NCBI RefSeq assembly: GCF_016756495.1
Contig: NZ_AP023243.1
Coordinates: 2,174,501 to 2,238,500 of the forward strand
DNA from: Mesorhizobium sp. 113-3-3
GTDB taxonomy: Bacteria > Pseudomonadota > Alphaproteobacteria > Rhizobiales > Rhizobiaceae
DNA: 64,000 bases
Direction: 5' to 3'
The position numbers and the translations under genes were made by a program. Positions 54,875 to 64,000 of the stretch are shown here, piece after piece (the first letter of the stretch is position 1; the number at the start of each line of letters is the position of its first letter). The notes beneath the pieces are model-generated. The model saw only the letters and a list, made by a program, of their open reading frames with translations, was not told where the DNA came from and did no database searches.

Positions 54875-57800
54875 TCATTCGCCCGGTTGCGGGCGCAGCG
54901 TCCGCAAGCGCGGCATCGCCGGGCGCAATTGCCGGCACCAGCGGCCGAAGCGGTCGATATAGATGTAGATGACCGGCGTCGTGTAAAGGGTCAGGATCTG
55001 GCTCAGGATGAGGCCGCCGACGATGGCGATGCCGAGCGGCTGGCGCAGTTCCGCGCCCTCGCCAAGGCCGATCGCCAGCGGCACGGCGCCGAACAATGCC
55101 GCCATGGTCGTCATCATGATCGGGCGGAAGCGCAGCAGGCATGCCTGGTAGATGGCGTCATGCGCGGATCTGCCCTCAGTGCGCTCCGCGGCGAGCGCGA
55201 AGTCGATCATCATGATCGCGTTCTTCTTGACAATGCCGATCAGCAGGACGATGCCGATCAGCGCCATGATCGAGAACTCGATGTTGAAAAGGGTCAGCGC
55301 CAGCAAGGCGCCGACGCCGGCCGACGGCAAGGTCGACAGAATGGTCAGCGGATGCGCGTAGCTTTCGTAGAGAATGCCGAGCACGACATAGACGGCGATC
55401 AGTGCGGCAAGGATCAGCAGCGGCTGGTCGGAGAGCGAGTCCTGGAAGACGCGCGCCGTGCCCTGGAAACTGCCATGGATGGTGGCCGGCATGCCGATGC
55501 GGTCCGCCGCCGCGTTGATGGCCGCGACGCCATCGCTGAGGGCGACGCCGGGCGCCAGGTTGAATGACAGCGTCGTGGCGACGAACAGGCCCTGGTGGTT
55601 GACCGACAGCGGCGTACTGCCGGGGCCGTAATGCGCGACGGCCGACAGCGGCACCATCGTCTCGGCTCCGGTGCTGACCGCCGAACCGGTCGAGGCCGCC
55701 GTCCTGCCGGTGCTGGTGATGGAATTGTTGGCCTGGTTGCGCGCGGCGTCGGCGGCGACCGACTGGGCGCTGGTGGATCGACCCGGTGCGACGAATGTGC
55801 CGGCAACCGCATTGCTCGACTGCGATCCACCAACCGAGCCGCCCGATGTGCTGACATAGACTTTTTTCAGCGCATCCGGGTTCTGCCAGTATTGCGGCGC
55901 CACCTCCATGATCACGTGGTACTGGTTGCGCTGGACATAGATGGTCGACACCTGGCGCTGGCCGAAGGCGTCGTAGAGCGTGTTGTCGATCTCGCTGGCT
56001 GATATGCCGAGGCGCGTTGCCGTGTCGCGATCGATGGTGACGTCGGCTTCCAGGCCCTTGTTCTGCTGGTCGGAGTTGACGTCGGTGAGCCTGGGTTCCG
56101 TTTGCAATGCCGCCGCCAGCCTTGGCGCCCATTCGGCCAGCTCGTCGAAACTGTCGCCTTGCAAAGTGTACTGATACTGCGCGTTCGATTGCCGCCCGCC
56201 GACGCGTATATCCTGCACCGCCTGCAGGAAGAGCGTGGCGCCCGGCACCACGGCCAGTTTGGGCCGTAGCCTGGCGATGACCTGGTCGGCGGAGATCTTG
56301 CGCTCGGCCAGCGGCTTCAGCGACACGAACATGAAGCCGGAATTGGTCTGGCCGCCGCCGGTGAAGCCGACCGCGGTGTCGACGGCCGGATCCTTGCTGA
56401 CGATGCCGGCGAACTGGCTGAGCTTCTGCGACATCGACTGGAAGGAGGTCGCCTGGTCGGCCTGGATCGAGCCGGTCAGCCGTCCGGTGTCCTGCTGCGG
56501 GAAGAAGCCTTTTGGGATGGTGGCATAAAGGTAGCCATTGAGGCAGAGCGTGGCCGCCAGCACCGCCATGATCAGCAGGGGATTGTCGAGCGCCCAGGAC
56601 AGCGACCGGCGATAGAAGCCCAGCATGGACTCGAAGATGCGCTCGCTGAAGCGGTAGAGCCGGCCGTGCTCGCGCCGTCCCCCGGGGCGCAGCAGGATCG
56701 AGCACATCATCGGCGTGGTGGTCAGCGAGATGGCGAGCGAGACCAGGATCGCCGCCGACAGCGTGACGGCGAATTCGCGGAACAGCCGGCCGACAATGCC
56801 GCCCATCAGCAGGATGGGGATGAAGACGGCGATCAGCGACAGGCTCATCGACAGCACGGTGAAGCCGACTTCCTGGGAGCCCTTGATGGCGGCTTCCATG
56901 CGGCCCATGCCGGACGCGGTGTGGCGGGCGATGTTTTCGAGCACGACGATGGCGTCGTCGACGACGAAGCCGGTGGCCACCGTCATCGCCATCAGCGACA
57001 GATTGTCGATGCTGAAGCCCATCAGGTACATGGCGCCCAAAGTGCCGACCAGGGATACCGGCACGGCCACGATAGGCACCAGCGCCGAACGCACGTCGCG
57101 CAGGAAGGCGAAGACCACCAGGATCACCAGGCCGATGGCGATCATCAGGGTCTGCGCGACCTCGCTCAGCGAGGCGCGGATGGTGGTCGAGCGGTCAACC
57201 GCCAGCGACAGGTCGATGGCCGGAGAGATCGAGGCTCGCAGCGTCGGCAGCAGCGCCTTCACGCGGTCCACCGTCGCGATGATGTTGGCGTTGGGCGAGC
57301 GGTTGAGGATGATCAGCACGCCCGGCTTGCCGTTGGCGAGACCGGCATTGCGGATGTTCTCGACGGAATCATTGACCTGACCGACGTCGGAAAGCCGGAC
57401 CGGCGCGCCGTTGCGGTAGGCGACGATCAGCGAGCGGTAGGCGTCCGCCTGGTTGGCCTGGTCGTTGGCGTAGATCTGGTAGCGCTGGTCGCCGACGTCG
57501 ATGGCGCCCTTGGGGCTGTGGGCGTTGGCCGATGCGAGCGCGGCGCGTACATCCTCCAGCCCGATGCCGTAGTCATAGAGCACCTGCGGGTTGAGTTCGA
57601 CGCGTACCGCCGGCAGCGAGCTGCCGCCGACCGACACCTCGCCGACGCCGTCGACCTGCGAGAGTTTCTGCGCCAGCACGGTGCTGGCGGCATCGAAGAG
57701 CTGGCCCTTGGACAAGGTGTCCGATGTCATCGACAGGATGAGGATCGGGGCGTCGGCGGGATTGACCTTGCGATAGGTCGGGTTGGAGCGCAGGCTGGAC

Positions 57801-58159
57801 GGCAGGTCGGCGCGCGCGGCGTTGATCGCCGCCTGGACGTCACGCGCGGCGCCGTCAATGTCGCGGTCCAGCCCGAACTGCAAGGTGATGCGCGCGCTGC
57901 CGACGCTGCTCGACGAGGTCATCTCGTTGACGTCGGCGATCTCGCCGAGATGCCGCTCGAGCGGGCTGGCGACGGTGTTGGCCACCACTTGCGGGCTGGC
58001 GCCGGGCAGCGAGGCCGATACCGAGATGACGGGGTAGTCGACCGCCGGCAGCGGCGCCACCGGCAATTGCGGAAACGCCACCAGCCCGGCCGCCAGCAGG
58101 CCGAAGGTCAACAGCGTCGTCGCCACCGGCCGCCGGATGAAGGGAACCGACAGGTTCAT
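54875..58159 (-). CDS. mdtC: RND multidrug efflux transporter subunit MdtC-type
   Basis: Inner-membrane proton-driven pump subunit of the MdtB/MdtC type, 1094 residues, 12 expected membrane segments. The N-terminus has the family pattern [20 protein letters not shown]. The proton-relay pair of aspartates is in [19 protein letters not shown]. Near residues 768-830 is an extra Ser/Ala/Asn-rich stretch ([20 protein letters not shown] and onwards) not expected in enteric MdtC. Its start overlaps the stop of the preceding RND gene by 4 bp, so the two subunits are probably made together for a mixed trimer. Confidence 0.87.
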   Translation of the reverse strand: MNLSVPFIRRPVATTLLTFGLLAAGLVAFPQLPVAPLPAVDYPVISVSASLPGASPQVVANTVASPLERHLGEIADVNEMTSSSSVGSARITLQFGLDRDIDGAARDVQAAINAARADLPSSLRSNPTYRKVNPADAPILILSMTSDTLSKGQLFDAASTVLAQKLSQVDGVGEVSVGGSSLPAVRVELNPQVLYDYGIGLEDVRAALASANAHSPKGAIDVGDQRYQIYANDQANQADAYRSLIVAYRNGAPVRLSDVGQVNDSVENIRNAGLANGKPGVLIILNRSPNANIIATVDRVKALLPTLRASISPAIDLSLAVDRSTTIRASLSEVAQTLMIAIGLVILVVFAFLRDVRSALVPIVAVPVSLVGTLGAMYLMGFSIDNLSLMAMTVATGFVVDDAIVVLENIARHTASGMGRMEAAIKGSQEVGFTVLSMSLSLIAVFIPILLMGGIVGRLFREFAVTLSAAILVSLAISLTTTPMMCSILLRPGGRREHGRLYRFSERIFESMLGFYRRSLSWALDNPLLIMAVLAATLCLNGYLYATIPKGFFPQQDTGRLTGSIQADQATSFQSMSQKLSQFAGIVSKDPAVDTAVGFTGGGQTNSGFMFVSLKPLAERKISADQVIARLRPKLAVVPGATLFLQAVQDIRVGGRQSNAQYQYTLQGDSFDELAEWAPRLAAALQTEPRLTDVNSDQQNKGLEADVTIDRDTATRLGISASEIDNTLYDAFGQRQVSTIYVQRNQYHVIMEVAPQYWQNPDALKKVYVSTSGGSVGGSQSSNAVAGTFVAPGRSTSAQSVAADAARNQANNSITSTGRTAASTGSAVSTGAETMVPLSAVAHYGPGSTPLSVNHQGLFVATTLSFNLAPGVALSDGVAAINAAADRIGMPATIHGSFQGTARVFQDSLSDQPLLILAALIAVYVVLGILYESYAHPLTILSTLPSAGVGALLALTLFNIEFSIMALIGIVLLIGIVKKNAIMMIDFALAAERTEGRSAHDAIYQACLLRFRPIMMTTMAALFGAVPLAIGLGEGAELRQPLGIAIVGGLILSQILTLYTTPVIYIYIDRFGRWCRQLRPAMPRLRTLRPQPGE

Positions 58160-61100
58160 GGCCTGGCGTCCGCGCCATGTCCGCGGGGAAGATCGGGGGC
58201 ACGGGGCAGATTGGGTTCGATACCTCGCAGGCGGGCGGCGAGGCGGTCGAACCAGAGATAGATCACCGGCGTGGTGAACAGGGTCAGCAACTGGCTGAGC
58301 AGCAGGCCGCCGACGATGGAGACGCCCAGGGGATGGCGCAGTTCCGAGCCGACGCCGGTGCCGAGCATCAGCGGCAGTGCGCCGAGCATCGCCGCCAGCG
58401 TCGTCATCAGGATCGGGCGGAAGCGCAGCAGGCAGGCCTGGTAGATCGCCTCGCGCGGCGTCTTGCCCTCATGGCGCTGCGCGTCCAGCGCGAAGTCGAT
58501 CATCATGATGGCGTTCTTCTTGACCACGCCGATCAGCAGGATGATGCCGATGATCGAGATGATGGTCAGGTCCTGTCCGGCGATCATCAGCGCCAGCAGC
58601 GCGCCGATGCCGGCCGAAGGCAGCGTCGACAAGATGGTGATGGGGTGGATGAAGCTCTCATAGAGCACGCCGAGCACGATGTAGACCGTGACCACCGCCG
58701 CCAGGATCAGGAACAGCGTGTTGTCGAGGGAAGCCTGGAAGGCGCGCGCCGCGCCCTGGAAGCTGGTGATGATGCTGAGCGGCATGCCGATGTCGGCCTG
58801 CGCCTGCTGGATCGCTGTGACCGCCTCGCCGAGCGACGCGCCTGGCGCCAGGTTGAACGAGACGGTGGTAGCGGGGAATTGTCCCATATGGGTGATCTGC
58901 AGCGGCGTGGTGGCGACATGGGTGGTCGCCACCACCGACAGCGGCACGGGGGCGCCACCCGTCGACGAGGGCAGGTAGACGGAAGAGAGCGCCTTGAGCG
59001 AATCCTGTTCGGACGGGGCGGCCTCGAGAATGACGCGGGACTGGCTCGACGTGGTGTAGATGGTCGAGACCATGCGCTGGCCGAAAGCGTCGTAGAGCGC
59101 GTTGTCGACGGTCGCCGGCGTGATGCCGAAACGGGCGGCCTGGTCACGGTCAATGTCGACAAAGACGGCAAGGCCGCTGTTCGACAGGTCGCTGGCGACA
59201 TCGGCGAGCTGCGGCAGCGTGTTCAGCCTGGCGAGCAGCTTCGGCGTCCATTCTCCCAGCTCGTCGGCATTGGCGTCCTGGAGCACGAATTGATACTGGG
59301 TGCGGCTGACCTGGCCGTCGATGGTCAGGTCCTGCACCGGCTGCATGTAGAGCGTCACACCAGCCACCGAAGCAGCTTCCTGTTTCAGGCGTGTGATAAC
59401 CTCGGTGATGTCGGCACTGCGCTCCTCATGCGGCTTGAGGTTGATCAGGATGCGGCCGACATTCATCGTGGTGTTGGTGCCGTCGACGCCGATGAAGGAC
59501 GACAGGCTGCCGACATCGGGATCCCTAAGGATGATGGCGGCAAGCTGCTGCTGGCGCTCGGCCATGGCGGCATAGGAGATCGATTGCGGCGCCTCTGATA
59601 TGGCCTGGATGACGCCGGTGTCCTGCACCGGGAAAAAACCCTTGGGGATGACCACATAGAGCGCCGCCGTCAGCACCAGGGTTGCCGCCGCTACTATCAG
59701 CATCAACGTCTGTCGGTCGAGCACCCAGGTCAAAGCCCGGCCGTAGCCGCGGATCACCCAGTCGAAGAAGTCGCGGCTGGCGCGCTGCAGGGCGTTCTCG
59801 CGCACCGCCGCCACCGGTTTGAGCAGCTTGGCGCAGGCCATCGGCACCAGCGTCAGCGACACCACGGCCGAGATCAGGATGGTGGTGGCGAGCGTGATGG
59901 AGAATTCGCGGAACAGCCGGCCGACGACATCGCCCATGAACAGAAGCGGGATCAGCACCGCGATCAGCGACACGGTCAGCGAGATGATGGTGAAGCCGAT
60001 CTGTTGCGACCCTTTCAGCGCCGCCTGCAGCGGCGTCGCGCCCTCCTCGACATAGCGCGCGACGTTCTCGATGACGACGATGGCGTCGTCGACGACGAAG
60101 CCGGTGGCGATGGTCAGCGCCATCAGCGACAGATTGTCGAGGCTGAAGCCGAACAGGTACATGACGCCAAGCGTGCCGACGAGCGAAAGCGGAACCGAAA
60201 GGCTCGGGATGAGCGTGGCGCGCGCGCTGCGCAGGAAGACGAAAATGACCAGCACGACCAGGATGATCGATAGCGTCAGCTCGTATTCGACGTCGCGCAC
60301 GGAGGCGCGGATGGTGGTGGTGCGGTCGGTCAGCACCTTGACGTCGACGGCGTTCGGCAGCGAGGCCTGGAGCTGCGGCAGCAGCGCCTTGATGCGGTCG
60401 ACCACGTCGATGACATTGGCGCCGGGCTGGCGCTGGATGTTGAGGATGATCGCCGGCGTGCTGTTCATCCAGGCCGCCAGCCGGTTGTTCTCGGTGGCGT
60501 CGACCACGTCGGCCACATCGCTCAGCCGCACCGGCGCGCCGTCCTTGTAGGCGACGATCAGCGAGCGGTATTCGTCGGCGCTCTTCAGCTGGTCGTTGGC
60601 GTTGATGGTGTAGGCGCGCGACGGTCCGTCAAAATTGCCCTTCGGCGTGTTGACGTTGGCGCTGCCCAAAGTGGTGCGCAGATCGTCGAGATTGAGCCCA
60701 TAGGCGGCGAGCTTGCGCGGATCGGCCTGGACGCGCACGGCGGGGCGCTGGCCGCCGCTGAGGCTGACCAGGCCGACGCCGGGCAGCTGCGATATCTTCT
60801 GCGCCAGCCTGGTGTCGGCAAGCTGCTGCACATCGCGTAGCGGCATGGTGGCCGAGGTCAAGCCCAGCGTCAGCACCGGCGCGTCGGCCGGATTGACCTT
60901 GGCATAGATCGGCGGCGCCGGCAGGTCGGCCGGCAAAAGATTGCCGGCGGCGTTGATGGCGGCCTGCACCTCCTGCTCGGCGACGTCGAGCGAGATCGCC
61001 AGGCTGAACTGCAGCGTGATGACCGAGGAGCCGGCCGAACTGACGGAGTTCATCTGGTTGAGGTTGGCGATCTGGCCGAGCTGAACCTCCAGCGGGGCTG

Positions 61101-61290
61101 TGACCGAGGATGTCATGACGTCGGGGCTGGCGCCGGGATAGAAGGTCTGCACCTGGATGGTTGGATAGTCGACCTCGGGCAGGGCCGAGACGGGCAGATA
61201 GCGATAGGCCAAGAGGCCGGACAGCATGATGGCGACCATGAACAGCGATGTCGCCACCGGCCGCAGGATGAAGGCGCGCGACGGGCTCAT
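58156..61290 (-). CDS. mdtB: RND multidrug efflux transporter subunit MdtB-type
   Basis: First of the two RND pump subunits, 1044 residues. The N-terminus [20 protein letters not shown] and the relay motif [20 protein letters not shown] are typical. It overlaps mdtA (stop 61287) and mdtC (start 58159) by 4 bp on both sides. The A-B-C order and two unlike RND subunits match the enteric MdtABC system, which expels bile salts and other compounds; the substrates in this organism are unknown. The matching outer-membrane channel is not in the window. Confidence 0.87.
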   Translation of the reverse strand: MSPSRAFILRPVATSLFMVAIMLSGLLAYRYLPVSALPEVDYPTIQVQTFYPGASPDVMTSSVTAPLEVQLGQIANLNQMNSVSSAGSSVITLQFSLAISLDVAEQEVQAAINAAGNLLPADLPAPPIYAKVNPADAPVLTLGLTSATMPLRDVQQLADTRLAQKISQLPGVGLVSLSGGQRPAVRVQADPRKLAAYGLNLDDLRTTLGSANVNTPKGNFDGPSRAYTINANDQLKSADEYRSLIVAYKDGAPVRLSDVADVVDATENNRLAAWMNSTPAIILNIQRQPGANVIDVVDRIKALLPQLQASLPNAVDVKVLTDRTTTIRASVRDVEYELTLSIILVVLVIFVFLRSARATLIPSLSVPLSLVGTLGVMYLFGFSLDNLSLMALTIATGFVVDDAIVVIENVARYVEEGATPLQAALKGSQQIGFTIISLTVSLIAVLIPLLFMGDVVGRLFREFSITLATTILISAVVSLTLVPMACAKLLKPVAAVRENALQRASRDFFDWVIRGYGRALTWVLDRQTLMLIVAAATLVLTAALYVVIPKGFFPVQDTGVIQAISEAPQSISYAAMAERQQQLAAIILRDPDVGSLSSFIGVDGTNTTMNVGRILINLKPHEERSADITEVITRLKQEAASVAGVTLYMQPVQDLTIDGQVSRTQYQFVLQDANADELGEWTPKLLARLNTLPQLADVASDLSNSGLAVFVDIDRDQAARFGITPATVDNALYDAFGQRMVSTIYTTSSQSRVILEAAPSEQDSLKALSSVYLPSSTGGAPVPLSVVATTHVATTPLQITHMGQFPATTVSFNLAPGASLGEAVTAIQQAQADIGMPLSIITSFQGAARAFQASLDNTLFLILAAVVTVYIVLGVLYESFIHPITILSTLPSAGIGALLALMIAGQDLTIISIIGIILLIGVVKKNAIMMIDFALDAQRHEGKTPREAIYQACLLRFRPILMTTLAAMLGALPLMLGTGVGSELRHPLGVSIVGGLLLSQLLTLFTTPVIYLWFDRLAARLRGIEPNLPRAPDLPRGHGADARP

Positions 61291-62699
61291 TGCTGCTGCC
61301 CGGACTCCGCGTGACGGTGCTTGCGGCCCTGATGCTTGTGCGCCGTGCCATCCGGCGCCTGTCCGTTCGTTGTCTCCCCATTCGGCGTCTGCCCATTTGG
61401 CGTCTGTCCATCCGACGTCTGTCCGTCCGACGCCGCTGCTGCTGGTGGGGTCTGGGCTGATGTCTGCGCCGGCGTCTGGCCCGCCGGGGTTGGCACCGTC
61501 GCCCGAGGCTGTGCCGGGGCCTGGCCGTCCTGCTGAAGGTTGACATGGGCGCCGTCGCGGAGCTTGTCGGCACCGTCGACGACGACGCGGTCGCCGGGAT
61601 TGAGGCCGGCGAGAATCTCGACGCGCTCGCCATTGGTGACACCGAGCGTAACCTTGCGCACGGCAACGGTGCTGTCAGGGTTGACCAGATAGACGAAGGT
61701 GCCGGGCAGGCCGCGCTGGATCGCCGCGATCGGCGCGATCGCCACGTCCTTGTGCTCGTCGACCAGAAGCGCGACGTTGACGAACTGGTTCGGATAGAGG
61801 AGGCGCGTCTCATTGGCGAAGCCCGCCCGCAGCTTGATGGTGCCGGTGCTCGGGTCGATCTGGCTGTCGAAGGTTTCTAGCTGGCCGTCGGCGAGCTTCT
61901 TGGCTCCGGCGCGGTCGAAGGCCGACGTGGGCAGCGTGGCGCCCTGCTGCATGCGCTGCGCGATCGCGGGCAGTTCATCCTCGGGCACGGTGAACAGCAC
62001 GCTGATCGGCTGCACCTGGGTGATGATGACGATGCCGTTGGCATCGCCGGGGGTGACATAGTTGCCCTGATCGACCTGGCGCAGGCCGGCCCGTCCGTCG
62101 ACGGGAGCCAGGATGCGGCAATAATCGAGATTGAGCGTGGCGGTCTGTATCATCGCCTGGTCGACCTGGACGGAGCCCTGGTCCTGCGCGACAAGGGCAA
62201 CCTGGGCGTCGAGGGTCTGCGGCGTCGCCGCCCCCTGCGCCACCAGCTTCTGGTCGCGAACGAGGTCGAGGCCAGCATCCCTGAGCATGGCCTGGTCGCG
62301 CACCAGCTGGCCCTGCGCCTGTGCGAGCGCCGCCTGGAAGGGGCGGGGGTCGATCTCGGCCAGCAGGTCGCCCTTCCTGACGTCCTGGCCTTCCTTGAAA
62401 TTCACCTGGATGAGCGGGCCGGTGACCTGCGGCTTGACGGTGACGGTGGAGAGCGAGGCCACCGTGCCGAGCGCGTTGAGGGTGACGTCTATCGTGCCCT
62501 TTTCGACGGCGGCGGCGCCGATCGTCGTCGGCTGCGCCCCGCGCCTGCCGCCGGGTTGCCTCGCCTCGACATGCGGACGCTGATAGAGATAGGCGCCGGT
62601 CGCGGCGACAATGGCAATGAAGATCAGCCAGGGAATCCAGCGACGCGAACGGCGTGGCGCGACGGTCGTCTGCAGGGGCATTTCCAATTGCTGGTCCAT
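61287..62699 (-). CDS. mdtA: RND efflux periplasmic adaptor subunit MdtA-type
   Basis: Membrane-fusion protein linking the RND pump to an outer-membrane channel, 470 residues from the ATG at 62699 (complement), which follows GGGGGTGAAAG; in-frame starts at 62720 and 62747 are alternatives. A single N-terminal membrane anchor is present ([20 protein letters not shown]). It is followed by the biotinyl-lipoyl-like hairpin ([20 protein letters not shown]) and a beta-barrel domain. The C-terminal about 70 residues are low complexity: Ala/Gln/Thr/Pro-rich, six GQT-type pentapeptide repeats, then a His/Lys/Arg-rich end ([17 protein letters not shown]). Confidence 0.88.
   Translation of the reverse strand: MDQQLEMPLQTTVAPRRSRRWIPWLIFIAIVAATGAYLYQRPHVEARQPGGRRGAQPTTIGAAAVEKGTIDVTLNALGTVASLSTVTVKPQVTGPLIQVNFKEGQDVRKGDLLAEIDPRPFQAALAQAQGQLVRDQAMLRDAGLDLVRDQKLVAQGAATPQTLDAQVALVAQDQGSVQVDQAMIQTATLNLDYCRILAPVDGRAGLRQVDQGNYVTPGDANGIVIITQVQPISVLFTVPEDELPAIAQRMQQGATLPTSAFDRAGAKKLADGQLETFDSQIDPSTGTIKLRAGFANETRLLYPNQFVNVALLVDEHKDVAIAPIAAIQRGLPGTFVYLVNPDSTVAVRKVTLGVTNGERVEILAGLNPGDRVVVDGADKLRDGAHVNLQQDGQAPAQPRATVPTPAGQTPAQTSAQTPPAAAASDGQTSDGQTPNGQTPNGETTNGQAPDGTAHKHQGRKHRHAESGQQQ
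61348..61437 (-). repeat. Six 15-bp tandem repeats in the mdtA 3' end
   Basis: Units at 61348, 61363, 61378, 61393, 61408 and 61423 encode, in mdtA direction, [25 protein letters not shown] and PDGTA. The unit length is a multiple of three, so copy-number changes keep the frame. Confidence 0.85.
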
Positions 62700-62815
62700 G
62701 GCGGCATCTTTCACCCCCATCAACCAATATGGCCGAAACGACCCCAAGTCGAATTAACAGTTGGACAGGTTTGGCGCGGCCCTGCCGGCCGCTCAAACGC
62801 CCCGGGGAGCGCTGC

Positions 62816-64000
62816 TCACTCGGCCGCCTGAACGCGGTTGGCCTGGATGATGGCGCGGATCTCGGACCGGCAGGAGCCGCAATTGGTGCCGGCCTTCAGG
62901 GCGCCTCCGATGGCTTCGACAGTGGTGCAGCCGGCAGCCACGGCGGCCATGATCTGGTTGGCCCCGATGCCAAAACAGGAGCAGACGGTCGCGCCGGCGT
63001 CAGGCCGATCGGCACCGGCGCGGCCGGCGACGATCCTAAAGCGTTCGCGTTGGCTGGCATGAGGCGTTTCCAACTGTTCAGCCGCCCAGCCGCGCGACAC
63101 CGCGACCGGGTCAGGCGCAACGAACAAGGCACCCACGAGGTGCTCGCCGTCGAAGGCGGCGATGCGGTGCTGGCCGGCGTCGCGGTCGTGATAGGCGAGC
63201 ATTTCGGCTGAGAAGGCATTGAAGAGCGAGTTGGCGAAGGCTGTCCAGTCGACAGTGTCGTCGGCAAAGGCCAGCTCGACCCGCCAGCCGCCTTTGCAGC
63301 GGGCTGCTGCCCAATAGTCGGCGTTGATCGCTTCCGGACGTTGCCGCGTCACGGCAAAACCAAAGACCTTGGCGGCAAATTTCTCGATGCGGGCCGCGAC
63401 ATGTTTTAGCGCCGGTTGGCCGGAAACAGGATCAGTCAGCGGCGCGGTGAGCGCGTCGAGCCGGCCTTTTGCCGCGAACTGATCGGTCCAGTGCATCGGC
63501 GCGAAGACGCTGCCCTGGCGCTGGCGAGATGTGATCAGGGCGCGGACCAGCACGTCGCCGCGCGGGCTGGATATGCGCACGATGTCGGCGTCGCCAATGC
63601 CGTGATGCTGCGCGTCCACGGGGTGGATTTCGACGAAGGGTTCGGCGATGTGCTGGGACAGACGCGGGCTTTTGCCGGTGCGCGTCATGGTGTGCCAGTG
63701 GTCGCGGATCCGGCCGGTGTTGAGGATGAGCGGGAAATCAGGGGTGGTGCGGATTTCGGTGGTGGGACGGATGGCGATGAAGCGGGCTTTGCGGTCGAGC
63801 GTGTAGAAATTGCCGTTGGCGAAGAAGCGGGTGGGTTGGTGCTCCGTCGTGCCGCCTCGTGGGCTGGGGGCTGGCCATTGGAATGGCTCAAGTGATGCAT
63901 AACTTTCAGCATCGGCCCCGGCATACGCACCGATATCGAAATCTCGCACGCCATCATTCTCGAACCCGGACAGCGCGGCGTGCTCGCCAAAAATCTCTGC
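62816..64000 (-). CDS. nasA: Assimilatory nitrate reductase catalytic subunit, C-terminal part (5' end outside the window)
   Basis: Molybdopterin oxidoreductase of the assimilatory nitrate reductase type. The frame is open to the right edge (FGEHAALSGFENDGVRDFDI), so the GTG at 63949 is internal and the gene continues outside. The visible about 394 residues include the molybdopterin-dinucleotide-binding domain (LILNTGRIRDHWHTMTRTGK, then FVEIHPVDAQHHGIGDADIV). A C-terminal BFD-like [2Fe-2S] domain follows, with cysteines in VCSCFGIG and NCGSCRSEI. The FGEHAALS-type sequence and the fused BFD-like domain distinguish it from periplasmic NapA. It reads leftwards, 116 bp before mdtA; no other nas gene is in the window. 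Confidence 0.88.
   Translation of the reverse strand, partial: AEIFGEHAALSGFENDGVRDFDIGAYAGADAESYASLEPFQWPAPSPRGGTTEHQPTRFFANGNFYTLDRKARFIAIRPTTEIRTTPDFPLILNTGRIRDHWHTMTRTGKSPRLSQHIAEPFVEIHPVDAQHHGIGDADIVRISSPRGDVLVRALITSRQRQGSVFAPMHWTDQFAAKGRLDALTAPLTDPVSGQPALKHVAARIEKFAAKVFGFAVTRQRPEAINADYWAAARCKGGWRVELAFADDTVDWTAFANSLFNAFSAEMLAYHDRDAGQHRIAAFDGEHLVGALFVAPDPVAVSRGWAAEQLETPHASQRERFRIVAGRAGADRPDAGATVCSCFGIGANQIMAAVAAGCTTVEAIGGALKAGTNCGSCRSEIRAIIQANRVQAAE

Noticed and set aside
63949..64000. GTG at 63949 as the start of a short stand-alone molybdopterin protein
   Set aside because: The frame stays open to the edge and the upstream residues (FGEHAALSGF) match nitrate reductase, so the gene continues outside the window.

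Overview
The window looks like chromosomal DNA of a rhizobial alphaproteobacterium, most likely Mesorhizobium or a close relative. The evidence is high G+C throughout, a rhizobial-type flagellar cluster with the visN/visR regulators, ECF42 and alpha-E/ATP-grasp genes typical of Rhizobiales, and short intergenic repeats of a rhizobial type. Two genes run off the ends: flgF on the left and an assimilatory nitrate reductase on the right. No tRNA, rRNA, transposase, integrase or CRISPR array was seen.

Region 1 (1-8207) is motility: flgF and a DUF1217 gene leftwards, then motA-fliM-fliN-fliG-flhB plus a small unknown gene rightwards, all tightly spaced or overlapping, then visN-visR leftwards. Region 2 (8713-20108) holds a TMEM43-like membrane protein and a strong bidirectional terminator. 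After these comes what reads as a polyamine/amide scavenging block: an acetylpolyamine-type deacetylase, a TetR regulator, an amidohydrolase, a complete spermidine/putrescine-type ABC transporter (A-B-C-D) ending in a good terminator, and two tandem NylB/class C beta-lactamase-like serine hydrolases.

Region 3 (20237-24772) has tex, a LysR regulator and glutaryl-CoA dehydrogenase. A 145-bp imperfect palindrome follows. Region 4 (25028-31820) is a three-gene cluster of transglutaminase-DUF2126, circularly permuted ATP-grasp/alpha-E, and a second transglutaminase, an enzyme set known from comparative genomics whose product is not known. Region 5 (31967-37541) has a glycosyltransferase, a type IB DNA topoisomerase, a YCII/DGPF protein coupled to an ECF42 sigma factor, and an ALDH7-type dehydrogenase. 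The ALDH7 enzyme and glutaryl-CoA dehydrogenase both fit lysine/aminoadipate breakdown.

Region 6 (37633-54856) is the most unusual. Two paralogous genes of unrecognised family share an upstream element and lie upstream of a two-partner secretion operon. That operon is one TpsB outer-membrane transporter followed by two very large TpsA exoproteins (about 2461 and 1893 residues). Both exoproteins carry an almost identical N-terminal secretion domain, a GLUG segment, an array of MBG/YDG repeats (about 15 versus 8 units, of two subtypes) and the same C-terminal Cys-x9-Cys tail. The near-identical 5' halves lie 7.4 kb apart as direct repeats, so recombination between them is plausible.

Region 7 (54875-64000), read leftwards, is an MdtABC-type RND multidrug efflux operon with 4-bp overlaps between genes, preceded by the 3' part of nasA.
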